NCBI GenBank assembly: GCA_016806145.1
Contig: CP063166.1
Location: 3,906,001-3,970,000 of the forward strand
DNA from: Variovorax paradoxus
GTDB taxonomy: Bacteria; Pseudomonadota; Gammaproteobacteria; Burkholderiales; Burkholderiaceae_C
Direction of reading: 5' to 3'
DNA: 64,000 nucleotides
The notes below the pieces were generated by a model, which saw only the letters and a program-made list of their open reading frames with translations, ran no database searches and had not been told where the DNA came from. Below are positions 16,801 to 24,702 of the stretch, piece by piece; the first letter of the stretch is position 1; every line of letters begins with the position of its first letter. Both the position numbers and the translations under genes were made by a program.

Positions 16801-19057
16801 GCTGGCCGAGCACACCGCCCGCGCCGCTCTGCAAAAGCAGGCCGCGCGGCTCGAAGCCGACTACGGCTGCACCGACCCCGAGGCCTACGCGCAGCAGATG
16901 CAGGCGCTGCGCGGCCTCGACGATGCCGGCAGCCTGCGCGTCGCTTTCCAGGCCCATCTGCGCAGCGCGCCCGGCGCCGCGCGCGACGTCGAACGCCTGG
17001 TCGCCGCGGGCTCACGCTGCGACGCGCTCGATGCGCTGTGGCGCGAGCTGGTCCACGATCCCGCAGCCCTGCCGCTGGCTACGCTCGAAGACCTCGCGCG
17101 CACGCTGCGCGACCAGGCCGATGCGCTGCCCGCGGTGCTCGCGCCGCTGCAGGAGCTCGCCGATGCCGACCCGGCCGTGGCCGCCGCGCTGCGCGGCCTG
17201 CCGCTCGCGCCCGAGGCGATCGAATTCGCGGTCGCGCGCGAGGGCCTCGAGCGCGTCTACCGCACCGAGCGCTGGCTGCCGCGCTTCGATGCAGCCGCGC
17301 TCGCGCGCCATGCGCAGCGCCTGGGCGATGCCGAGCGCCAGTGGCTCGGCCGCAATGCGCGCACCTTGGCCGCCGCCGTGCGCCAGCGCTTCCGCGACCG
17401 CGTGCAGAAGAGCGCCCTGCCCGCGAGCCAGCTCGATGCCGACGGCAAGGCGTTCAAGAAGAGCTACAACGCCGGGCGCCGCGAGCTCGAGCACGAGTTC
17501 GGCAAGACCATGCGCTACAAGGCGATCCGCGAACTCGCGAGCGGCGAGACCGGCCAGGTGGTGCGCGACATGAAGCCGATCTGGCTCATGAGTCCGCTGT
17601 CGGTGTCCGACACGCTGCCGCTCGCGGCCGACCTGTTCGACGTGGTGATCTTCGACGAGGCGAGCCAGATCCCGGTCGAGGAAGCCGTGCCCGCGCTCTA
17701 TCGCGCGCCGCAGATCATCGTGGTGGGCGACGAGATGCAGCTGCCGCCTACGAGCTTCTTCTCGTCGGGCCGCGATGCCGAGGACCAGACCGTGTCGGTC
17801 GAGGACGAGGACAACGAGGGCGACCGCATCGCGGTGGTGCTCGATGCCGACAGCCTGCTGAACCAGGGCGCGCGCAACCTGCCGGCCACCCTGCTGGCCT
17901 GGCACTACCGCAGCCGCTACGAGTCGCTGATCGGCTTCTCGAACGCGGCCTTCTACGCGGGCAACCTCTACACCATTCCCGACCGCAGCCTGCCGAGCGA
18001 GGAGCGCGCCGAGATCCTGGTGCAGTCGAGCGCCGCCTCGGCCGAGTCGGTGGCCGCGCAGGCCGATGCGCTGCTCTCGCGCGCCATCAGCTTCCACCGC
18101 GTGACCGACGCGGTCTACGACAGCCGCCGCAACACCGGCGAGGCGCGCCACATCGCGCAGCTGGTGCGCGAGCTGCTGCGCCGCGGCACCGGGCGCAGCC
18201 TCGGCATCGTGGCCTTCTCGGAAGCGCAGCAGGGCGAGATCGAGGCCGAGCTCGACAGCCTCGCCGCGGCCGATGGCGAGTTCGCGGCGCGGCTCGAGGC
18301 CGAGTACGTGCGCGAGGAGGACGACCAGTTCTGCGGCCTGTTCATCAAGAACCTCGAGAACGTGCAGGGCGACGAGCGCGACATCATCCTGCTGAGCATC
18401 TGCTACGGCCCGAATGCCGAGGGCCGCATGCTGATGAACTTCGGGCCGATCAACCAGCGCGGCGGCGAGAAGCGGCTCAACGTGATCTTCAGCCGCGCGC
18501 GCCATCACATGGCGGTGGTCTCGACGATCCGCCACGAGGCGATCACCAACGACCACAACGAAGGTGCCGCGGCGCTGAAGAATTTCCTGCGCTACGCCGA
18601 GTGCCTGTCACGCGGCGACGATGCCACAGCCACGCGCGTGCTCGAGGGCATGAACCCGCTGACGCGCGGCGCGGTGCGAGCGGGCCATGTGCGGGCCGAC
18701 GCGGTGAGCGCGCAGCTCGCGGCCGCGCTGCGCGCGCGCGGCCATGCGGTGGACGAACAAGTGGGCCAGTCGCGCTTTCGCTGCGACCTGGCGATCCGTG
18801 CCGCCGGCACGGATTCAGGTGCGGGAGACAGCCACTACGCGCTCGGCATCCTCGTGGACACGGCGGCCCACTACGAGAACCGCAACGTGCTCGAGCGCTA
18901 TGTCTCGCGCCCGCGGATCCTCGATGCCTTCGGCTGGGAGGTGCGGCAGGTGCTCGCGAAGGACTGGCTGCACGCACCGGAGGCGGTGCTCGACGAGATC
19001 GAGCACGCGCTGCTGGCCGGGAAGGGCGCGCTCAGCGCACCACGACCAGCTGCTTGA
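13823..19057 (+). CDS. Giant DUF4011-SF1 helicase with kinase-like N-terminus and nuclease-like C-terminus (Hhe-like)
   Basis: This 1744-residue cytoplasmic protein has several parts. Residues about 140-215 (SDMLCLGQVLASLACG, then ALDRHERARDLPSVIRRLE) look like the C-lobe of a degenerate protein kinase. A DUF4011 region begins near 245 (LRDRLFDLSRRNRLLYF). An SF1 helicase core follows, with Walker A at 645-653 (GPPGTGKSQ, K652), Walker B D1278-E1279 (VVIFDEASQIP), and late motifs VQGDERDIILLSICYG and NVIFSRARHHM. The last 110 residues resemble a Vsr/MTES-type restriction-nuclease fold. The order DUF4011-helicase-Vsr matches the single-gene Hhe defence architecture. Start ATG 13823 overlaps the peptidase stop. 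Base composition is like that of its neighbours, so recent transfer is not evident. Confidence 0.82.
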   Translation: MTSTAPLLQLLDTADAHGGLQTDDVLALALPLLREVSALHEQGRVAALGHAMAYRVNEVPALELAQPAGAEPKRNPQAIAPLERPVASVLRVVSEERVTVEAGIGVARENLEVLPEATPDTVPRRPAYLPGYGAWEQRFAHHDALSDMLCLGQVLASLACGLDFTQGEELARFAEHRGNLFEINRRLHPVLAAVIVEMTALDRHERARDLPSVIRRLETYRDQPLDLGLERLANPKDGAGQRRQAIQLHLRDRLFDLSRRNRLLYFKPTQAHVNLTVASVPLVVDLQSIRVDQLCVWDGRFAAEVASGDPVPLARWLRFEDQPYLPGALDRILQEARRDRAEYGLSQLSLVIAFLRWHNLKEDADERIVSPLLMLPVELSRKKGVRDQYLLEAAGPEAQVNPTLRHHLRQLYGIVLPESIDLRETSIEQFHAELAAQIARTEPGVQLRLLRQPEIALIHQRARQRLEQFKRRVRERAPSAVPLAATDYSYAQDDFRPRGLQLFHARVQRVPLPLAGAVGARPTPRAPQMAPQMAPQTAPAEAERQTFALRENAGNPYQWDVDLTAVTLGNFNHRKMSLVRDYSGLVESDMASEAFDRVFSLQPRQVDTEAPAVLPLAEQWPVVQADATQTAAVALARTGASYIIQGPPGTGKSQTITNLIADYVGRGRRVLFVCEKRAAIDVVFHRLRQQGLDELCCMIHDSQGDKKAFVQNLRQTYEHWLEAPSTLEAEGAERQRLLDAMDLDLRALERFDAAMREVPAHLAVTLRELVARLVALKTVDPKLTPLQAEALPDYAAWRRHAELAARLHLAVTESLGAPTLAQHPFALLAPALLRQPKPLAALVEGSERAAAQSGACRDALVEAWPPLAEAGVTWHDALDLVADARRVATLAARGQLALLDAAHPASQALNAALAERRGLQQALDEKLQRTAHWRDKLSPADTEAGLAQARAQQHSLLRFLQPSWWRLSGELKRRYDFAAHAVRPKPAQLLEELLAEHTARAALQKQAARLEADYGCTDPEAYAQQMQALRGLDDAGSLRVAFQAHLRSAPGAARDVERLVAAGSRCDALDALWRELVHDPAALPLATLEDLARTLRDQADALPAVLAPLQELADADPAVAAALRGLPLAPEAIEFAVAREGLERVYRTERWLPRFDAAALARHAQRLGDAERQWLGRNARTLAAAVRQRFRDRVQKSALPASQLDADGKAFKKSYNAGRRELEHEFGKTMRYKAIRELASGETGQVVRDMKPIWLMSPLSVSDTLPLAADLFDVVIFDEASQIPVEEAVPALYRAPQIIVVGDEMQLPPTSFFSSGRDAEDQTVSVEDEDNEGDRIAVVLDADSLLNQGARNLPATLLAWHYRSRYESLIGFSNAAFYAGNLYTIPDRSLPSEERAEILVQSSAASAESVAAQADALLSRAISFHRVTDAVYDSRRNTGEARHIAQLVRELLRRGTGRSLGIVAFSEAQQGEIEAELDSLAAADGEFAARLEAEYVREEDDQFCGLFIKNLENVQGDERDIILLSICYGPNAEGRMLMNFGPINQRGGEKRLNVIFSRARHHMAVVSTIRHEAITNDHNEGAAALKNFLRYAECLSRGDDATATRVLEGMNPLTRGAVRAGHVRADAVSAQLAAALRARGHAVDEQVGQSRFRCDLAIRAAGTDSGAGDSHYALGILVDTAAHYENRNVLERYVSRPRILDAFGWEVRQVLAKDWLHAPEAVLDEIEHALLAGKGALSAPRPAA

Positions 19058-19427
19058 CGTCGAGCTCGGCCTTGTTGCCCACGAGGTCCTTGTCGAACTC
19101 GCCGGTGATCTCGACGCGCACCTTGTCGTCGATCCTCACGCCGGTGGGAAAGTACTTGGCGTCGATCTCGACCTTCATGCGGCCGGTGTCGTCGGCGAAG
19201 GTGTAGTGCTCGCCGCCGTCGTGCGAGACGATGAAGCCGCGCAGGGTGGCGTGCTGGTCGTCCTTGCCGGTGTCGAGCAATTGCTTGACGGTCATGGCGG
19301 GCACCGAGCTGGGGCCCGCGTACTGGGCCAGGCTGCTCAGGGGCAGTGCCAGCGCCAGGGCGGCTGCGGCCAGGAAGGCCTGCTTGATGGATGCGTTGCG
19401 GGTGCCGGTGGCGGTCTTGTATGGCAT
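19032..19427 (-). CDS. YgiW/YdeI-family periplasmic OB-fold protein
   Basis: This 131-residue protein has a signal peptide (NASIKQAFLAAAALALALPL, cleavage near AQ-YA) followed by a bacterial OB-fold (about residues 45-131: MTVKQLLDTGKDDQHATLRG, FADDTGRMKVEIDAKYFP, KVRVEITGEFDKD). The family is linked to stress tolerance and periplasmic ligand binding; its role here is unknown. The start is ATG 19427, with a GAGGAGG site upstream. Its 3' end overlaps the 3' end of the convergent helicase gene by 26 bp. Confidence 0.85.
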   Translation of the reverse strand: MPYKTATGTRNASIKQAFLAAAALALALPLSSLAQYAGPSSVPAMTVKQLLDTGKDDQHATLRGFIVSHDGGEHYTFADDTGRMKVEIDAKYFPTGVRIDDKVRVEITGEFDKDLVGNKAELDVKQLVVVR

Positions 19428-19457
19428 GGCGAATGTTCCTCCTCGAACTGCCGGTTG

Positions 19458-19481
19458 AAAACGCGCAGGCGCGGGGCCTGC
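19458..19481 (-). terminator. Possible rho-independent terminator after dnaE
   Basis: On the minus strand GCAGGC-CCCGC-GCCTGC forms a 6-bp stem with a 5-nt loop, and TTTT follows three bases after it. It lies between the dnaE stop and the OB-fold gene. The stem is short and the T run is not immediately adjacent, so the call is weak. Confidence 0.35.
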
Positions 19482-19536
19482 CCCCATGAGAAGGCCCGGC
19501 CCGCGAGGAGTTCCCCCGACCCCGTGGGGCTGGAGG

Positions 19537-22500
19537 TTATTCGTAGATGACCGCGGCCTTGCCCGCCTCGGCCTGCGCGGTCCAGCTCGCGAGCGCCGCA
19601 TCGGTCGGGAAGAACTTCGCGCGCTCGCCGAGCTGCAGTTCGACCTGGGCGCCGCCACGCGCCATCGACAGGCGCACCGGCAGACCCTGCACCAGCTCGC
19701 CATGCTCGCTCTGCTCGGTGCGCGCCGGGAAGTCCTTGAGCAGGCGCGCGATGTCGGGCGCCTTGCCGTTGACCGCCACGCGCAGGAACTTGCCGAAGCG
19801 GCAGCGCGCGCTGGCCAGATCCCAGACCTGCTGCACCTGGAAGCGTGCCTCGAAGCCGCCGCGCGCGGGCTGCAGGCGGCCCGAGACGATCACCAGTTCG
19901 TCGTCCTTGAGCGTGTTGCGGTTGGCGTTCATCAGCGCCTCGTCGGCGGTGGCGTCGATCGAGTCGGACTTGTCGTCGAGCTTGAAGATCGCGAGCCGGC
20001 CGCGCTGGCCGTTGATGACGCGGAAGTCGCTCACGATGCCCGCGATCACCTGCTGGTCGCGGCTGTCGAGCAGGTCGGTGATCTCGCGCTTGCAGAAGCG
20101 CCGCACCTCGTGCGAGACCTCGTCGAACAGATGGCCCGAGAGGTAGAAGCCGACCGCGGTCTTCTCGAAGGTCAGGCGTTCCTTCACGCCCCAGGGCGTG
20201 GCGTCGACCAGCTCGGGCTCGGCCGTGGCCGAGCCATGCTCGCTGTCGCCGAAGATGTCGACCTGCGCGGCATTGGCCGCGGTCGCGTTGGCGAATTCGA
20301 AGGCGCGGTCGACCGAGGCGATCAGCGAGGCGCGGTTCTGCTGGATGGCATCGAAGGCGCCGGCCTTGATCAGCGCCTCGACCGTGCGCTTGTTGATGCG
20401 CTGGCGGTCGATGCGCACGCAGAAGTCGTACAGGCTCTTGAACGGACCGCCCTCCTCGCGCGCGCGCACCACGGCCTCGACCGCGAGCTGGCCCGTGCCC
20501 TTGACGGCGCCCAGCCCATAGCGGATGACCTTGTCGGTGACCGGCTCGAAGCGGTAGTTGCCGCGGTTCACGTCCGGCGGCTCGAAGGTGAGGCCGAAGT
20601 TCTTCTGCGCGTCCTCGAACAGCACCTTGAGCTTGTCGGTGTCGTCCATTTCCACCGTCATGTTGGCGCAGAAGAATTCGGCCGTGTAGTGGACCTTGAG
20701 CCAGCCCGTGTGATAGGCCAGCAGCGAGTAGGCGGCAGCGTGCGACTTGTTGAAGCCGTAGCCCGCGAACTTCTCCATCAGGTCGAAGATCTCGTCGGCC
20801 TTGTCCTGCGCGATGCCGTGCGTGCTCAGGGCGCCAGCGCGGAATTTCTCGCGGTGCTCGGCCATCTCCTCGAGCTTCTTCTTGCCCATCGCGCGGCGCA
20901 GCAGGTCGGCGCCGCCGAGCGAGTAGCCGCCCAGGATCTGCGCGGTCTGCATCACCTGCTCCTGGTAGACCATGATCCCGTAGGTCTCCGAGAGCATCTG
21001 GGCCACGGCCGGGTGCGGATACTCCACGTCCTCGCGGCCGTGCTTGCGCGCCACGAAGCTCGGGATCAGGTCCATCGGGCCCGGACGGTACAGCGCGTTG
21101 AGCGCGATCAGGTCCTCGAGCCGGGTCGGCCGCGCGTCCTTCAGCATGCCCTGCATGCCGCGCGATTCGAACTGGAACACGGCCTCGGTCTTGCCCTCGG
21201 AGAACAGCCGGTAGGTCGGCGCGTCGTTGAGCGGGATGTTCTCGTAGGCGAAGTTCTCGCGGCCCTTGTGCCGCTTCATGATGAACTCGCGCGCGATCTC
21301 GAGGATCGTCAGCGTGGCCAGGCCCAGAAAGTCGAACTTCACGAGGCCGATGGCCTCCACGTCGTCCTTGTCGTACTGGCTCACGGCCGAGTCGCTGCCG
21401 GGCTGCTGGTAGAGCGGGCAGAAGTCGGTGAGCTTGCCGGGCGCGATCAGCACGCCGCCGGCGTGCATGCCGATGTTGCGGGTCATGCCTTCGAGCTTCT
21501 GCGCCAGCTCGACCACGGTCTTGACCTCTTCCTCCTTCTCGAGGCGTTCGGCGAGCTGCGGCTCCATCTCGAGCGCGTAGTTGTTCTTGTCGCCCTCGAT
21601 CTTCTGCGGCGGCGGGTACTGCAGCGTGACCGACATGCCCGGCTTGTTCGGGATCAGCTTGCTGATGCCGTCGCAGAACATGTAGCTCATGTCGAGCACC
21701 CGGCCCACGTCGCGGATGGCCGCGCGCGCGGCCATGGTGCCGAAGGTCGCGATCTGGCTCACGGCGTTGCGGCCGTACTTGTCCTTCACGTAGTCGATCA
21801 CGCGGTCGCGGTTGCCCTGGCAGAAGTCGATGTCGAAGTCGGGCATCGAGACACGCTCGGGATTCAGGAAGCGTTCGAACAGCAGGTTGTATTCGAGCGG
21901 ATCGAGGTCGGTGATCTTCAGCGCATAGGCCACCAGCGAGCCCGCGCCCGAGCCCCGGCCCGGACCGACCGGGCAGCCGTTCTGCTTGGCCCAGTTGATG
22001 AAGTCGCCCACGATCAGGAAGTAGCCCGGGAACCCCATCTTCAGGATGGTGTTGATCTCGAACTCGAGCCGCTCGACATAGCGCGGCCGCTGCGCATCGC
22101 GCTTGGCCGCGTCGGGGAACAGGTGCTCGAGGCGCTTCTCGAGCCCCTCGAACGATTCCTGGCGGAAGAACTCGTCGATCGGCATGCGCACGCCTTCGCT
22201 CACGAAGGGCGTGGGGAAGTCGGGCAGCTGCGGCTTGCCGAGCACCAGCGTCAGGCTGCAGCGCTTGGCGATCTCGACCGTGTTGGCCAGCGCGCTCGGG
22301 ATGTCGGCGAACAGCGCCTGCATCTCGGCGCTGGACTTGAAATACTGCTCGGGCGTGAAGCGGCGCACGCGCCGCGGGTTGCCGAGGATCTCGCCCTCGG
22401 AGATGCACACGCGCGCCTCGTGCGCCTCGTAGTCCTCGCGCGTGGCGAACTGCACCGGGTGCGTGGCCACCACCGGCAGCCCCAGCCGCGCGGCCAGTTG

Positions 22501-23055
22501 CACCGCGGCCAGCACGTGCGGCTCGTCCTCGGGCCGGCCGGCGCGTTGCAGCTCGATGTAGAAGCGGTGCGGGAAGATGCCCGCGAGGCGCAGCGCGAGC
22601 TCGGCCGCGCGTTCGCCCTGCCCCGCGGCCAGCGGCGCGCCGAGCGGGCCGGCCTGCGCGCCCGACAGCGCGATCAGCCCGCCCTGCAGTTCCTCCACCC
22701 ATTCGAGCTTGCAGGCCGCCTGGGCCTGGCCGCGGCCGACGTTCTGCGTCCAAGCGCGTGCCAGCAGCTCCGAGAGGTTGAGGTAGCCCTGCTTGTTCTG
22801 CACCAGCAGCACGATGCGCGTGAGCGTCGCCGCATCCTTGCCCATGCCCTCGAGGAAGATCTCGGCGCCGATCACGGGCTTGACGCCCTTGCCGCGCGCT
22901 TCCTTGTAGAACTTGATCCCGCCGAACAGGTTGTTGAGATCGGTGATGGCCATCGCGGGCTGCTTGTCGGCAGCGGCGGCCTTGACGACTTCGTCGATGC
23001 GGTTGGTGCCGTCGACGACGGAGAACTCGGTGTGCAGGCGCAGGTGAACGAACAT
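19537..23055 (-). CDS. dnaE: DNA polymerase III alpha subunit
   Basis: DnaE is the catalytic subunit of the replicative polymerase. Its 1172 residues are the normal length for DnaE1. Domains in order are an N-terminal PHP domain (LRLHTEFSVVDGTNRIDE), the C-family polymerase palm with the catalytic aspartates in PDFDIDFCQGNRD (about residues 404-417), thumb and fingers (GRGSGAGSLVAYAL, and SHAAAYSLLAYHTGWLK), a helix-hairpin-helix region, and a C-terminal OB domain near INGQRGRLAIFKLDD. It is a single gene divergent from trhO. Confidence 0.97.
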   Translation of the reverse strand: MFVHLRLHTEFSVVDGTNRIDEVVKAAAADKQPAMAITDLNNLFGGIKFYKEARGKGVKPVIGAEIFLEGMGKDAATLTRIVLLVQNKQGYLNLSELLARAWTQNVGRGQAQAACKLEWVEELQGGLIALSGAQAGPLGAPLAAGQGERAAELALRLAGIFPHRFYIELQRAGRPEDEPHVLAAVQLAARLGLPVVATHPVQFATREDYEAHEARVCISEGEILGNPRRVRRFTPEQYFKSSAEMQALFADIPSALANTVEIAKRCSLTLVLGKPQLPDFPTPFVSEGVRMPIDEFFRQESFEGLEKRLEHLFPDAAKRDAQRPRYVERLEFEINTILKMGFPGYFLIVGDFINWAKQNGCPVGPGRGSGAGSLVAYALKITDLDPLEYNLLFERFLNPERVSMPDFDIDFCQGNRDRVIDYVKDKYGRNAVSQIATFGTMAARAAIRDVGRVLDMSYMFCDGISKLIPNKPGMSVTLQYPPPQKIEGDKNNYALEMEPQLAERLEKEEEVKTVVELAQKLEGMTRNIGMHAGGVLIAPGKLTDFCPLYQQPGSDSAVSQYDKDDVEAIGLVKFDFLGLATLTILEIAREFIMKRHKGRENFAYENIPLNDAPTYRLFSEGKTEAVFQFESRGMQGMLKDARPTRLEDLIALNALYRPGPMDLIPSFVARKHGREDVEYPHPAVAQMLSETYGIMVYQEQVMQTAQILGGYSLGGADLLRRAMGKKKLEEMAEHREKFRAGALSTHGIAQDKADEIFDLMEKFAGYGFNKSHAAAYSLLAYHTGWLKVHYTAEFFCANMTVEMDDTDKLKVLFEDAQKNFGLTFEPPDVNRGNYRFEPVTDKVIRYGLGAVKGTGQLAVEAVVRAREEGGPFKSLYDFCVRIDRQRINKRTVEALIKAGAFDAIQQNRASLIASVDRAFEFANATAANAAQVDIFGDSEHGSATAEPELVDATPWGVKERLTFEKTAVGFYLSGHLFDEVSHEVRRFCKREITDLLDSRDQQVIAGIVSDFRVINGQRGRLAIFKLDDKSDSIDATADEALMNANRNTLKDDELVIVSGRLQPARGGFEARFQVQQVWDLASARCRFGKFLRVAVNGKAPDIARLLKDFPARTEQSEHGELVQGLPVRLSMARGGAQVELQLGERAKFFPTDAALASWTAQAEAGKAAVIYE

Positions 23056-23171
23056 CCGGCCATTGTAGGAAGACGGGCCTCCACGATGTGAGTTGGCGCG
23101 GCCCCTATTGACACCCGGGCGGCCGACCGTTCGGGAGTGCCCGAGTCAGGAACGGGTCAACCTGCGGCGCC

Positions 23172-23187
23172 TAGAATTCCCGCCGTG
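23172..23187 (+). promoter_or_regulatory. Candidate -10 element placing the transcript start at the trhO GTG
   Basis: TAGAAT at 23172-23177 is a good -10 hexamer and ends only 7 nt before the GTG at 23185, the usual distance to a transcription start. No clear -35 is found 16-18 bp upstream, and no ribosome site precedes the GTG. This arrangement suggests a leaderless mRNA, but it is inference. Confidence 0.35.
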
Positions 23188-23979
23188 CAAGAGACCCAAG
23201 AGATATTGAACATCGCGGCCTACAAGTTCGTGGCCATCGACGACGGCCCCGTGCTGCGAGAACGCCTGCTGGACCACAGCCGCGCGCTCGGGCTGATGGG
23301 CACGATCCTGATCGCGCCCGAGGGTATCAACATGTTTCTGGCCGGCGAGCCCGGCGCGATGGCGGACTTCCTGGCCGGCGTGCGCGCCGATGCACGCTTC
23401 GCCGACCTCGAGACCAAGGACAGCTGGTCCGCCGCCCAGCCGTTCCGGCGCATGCTGGTTAAGCTCAAGCGCGAGATCATCCGCATGGACCATCCCGCGA
23501 TCCAGCCCGCGGCCGGCCGCGCGCCGGGCGTGGACGCGCCCACGCTCAAGCGCTGGCTCGACCAGGGCCACGACGACGCGGGCCGCGAGATCGCGCTGCT
23601 CGACACGCGCAATGCCTTCGAGGTCGACCACGGCAGCTTCGAGGGCGCGATCGACTGGCGCATCGAGAAGTTCACCGAGTTCCCGCCCGCGCTGCGCGCG
23701 CACCGCGCCGAATTCGCGGGCAAGACCGTGGTGAGCTTCTGTACCGGCGGCATCCGCTGCGAGAAGGCCGCGATCCTGATGCGCGAGGAAGGCGTCGACA
23801 ACGTGCTGCAGCTCGAGGGCGGCATCCTCAAGTACTTCGAGCTGGTGGGCGGCGCCCACTACCGGGGCGACTGCTTCGTGTTCGACGGCCGCGAGGCGCT
23901 CGCGCCCGACCTCAGCGCCCGCGCGGCCAAGGCCAGCGCGCGCGCCGCCGAAGACCCCGATCTCCACAAGAAACGATAG
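23185..23979 (+). CDS. trhO: tRNA uridine(34) hydroxylase TrhO (rhodanese family)
   Basis: TrhO (YceA family) is known to hydroxylate U34 of certain tRNAs with oxygen, on the way to cmo5U/mo5U. The protein has an N-terminal YceA-type domain ([30 protein letters not shown]) and a rhodanese domain with the active-site loop C186-T-G-G-I-R-C-E-K-A. There is no ATG near the homologous start; GTG 23185 puts the family motif [10 protein letters not shown] at residue 7, giving 264 residues, and GTG 23137 is the alternative. The tail is Ala/Lys-rich. Confidence 0.9.
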   Translation: MQETQEILNIAAYKFVAIDDGPVLRERLLDHSRALGLMGTILIAPEGINMFLAGEPGAMADFLAGVRADARFADLETKDSWSAAQPFRRMLVKLKREIIRMDHPAIQPAAGRAPGVDAPTLKRWLDQGHDDAGREIALLDTRNAFEVDHGSFEGAIDWRIEKFTEFPPALRAHRAEFAGKTVVSFCTGGIRCEKAAILMREEGVDNVLQLEGGILKYFELVGGAHYRGDCFVFDGREALAPDLSARAAKASARAAEDPDLHKKR

Positions 23980-23994
23980 GCCGACCGCCCCGCG

Positions 23995-24702
23995 ATGCGC
24001 ATCCTGCTGGTGGAAGACGAACTGGACATGGCCTCCTGGCTGGTGCGCGCGCTCACGCAGGGCGGCTTCGTCACCGACCATGCGCCCGACGCGCGCACCG
24101 CCGAGGCCCTGATGGCCGGCACCGAGTACGACGCGGTGGTGCTCGACCTGCGGCTGCCCGACAAGCACGGCCTCGCGGTGCTGGCCGACATGCGCAACGC
24201 CGACGACCGCACGCCGGTGCTGATCCTCACCGCGCAGGGCGCGCTGCAGGACCGGGTGCGCGGCCTGCACCTGGGCGCCGACGATTTCCTCACCAAGCCC
24301 TTCGAGCTGGTCGAGCTCGAGGCGCGGCTCACCGCGCTGGTGCGGCGCAGCCGCGGCCGCCAGCATCCGCGGCTGCAGTGCGCCTCGCTGGCCTACGACG
24401 GCGAGAGCCACGCCTTCACGCTGCGCGGCACGCTGCTGGCGCTCACGCCGCGCGAGCATGCGGCCCTGAGCGCGCTGCTCATGCGCAGCGGCTCGCCGGT
24501 CGGCAAGTCGCAGCTGTTCGGCAAGGTGTTCACCAACGACAGCACCGCCGGGCCCGACGCGATCGAGGTGGTGCTGCACCGGCTGCGGCGCAAGCTCGCC
24601 GACAGCGACGTGCGCATCGTCACCGTGCGCGGGCTGGGCTACATGCTCGAAGGCATCGCCGATGGACCCGCACGCGCCGGCACCGTCTCCGTCCCCCACT
24701 GA
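23995..24702 (+). CDS. tctD: OmpR-family response regulator, TctD-like
   Basis: This 235-residue two-component response regulator probably controls the nearby tctBA. The receiver domain (1-115) has acidic residues in LLVEDE, the phosphoacceptor D51 (VVLDLRLPD), Thr in LILTAQG and Lys in FLTKPFE. A winged-helix DNA-binding domain spans about 130-225 (LTPREHAALSALLMRSG, then VVLHRLRRKLADSDVRIVTV and RGLGYML). The start lies 15 nt after trhO. It overlaps the kinase gene by 41 nt. The TctD assignment rests on its resemblance and on its place beside tctE and tctBA. Confidence 0.85.
   Translation: MRILLVEDELDMASWLVRALTQGGFVTDHAPDARTAEALMAGTEYDAVVLDLRLPDKHGLAVLADMRNADDRTPVLILTAQGALQDRVRGLHLGADDFLTKPFELVELEARLTALVRRSRGRQHPRLQCASLAYDGESHAFTLRGTLLALTPREHAALSALLMRSGSPVGKSQLFGKVFTNDSTAGPDAIEVVLHRLRRKLADSDVRIVTVRGLGYMLEGIADGPARAGTVSVPH

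Noticed and set aside
12600..19057. Recent mobile island
   Set aside because: Base composition matches the neighbours, there is no integrase, attachment site or tRNA, and the 3' end overlaps a resident gene.
23108..23113. TTGACA as the -35 of trhO
   Set aside because: No -10 lies 16-18 bp downstream; the plausible TAGAAT is 58 bp away.
23137..23184. Upstream GTG 23137 as the trhO start
   Set aside because: The added residues ([16 protein letters not shown]) have no family match and the second GTG places the conserved N-terminus correctly, though it cannot be excluded.
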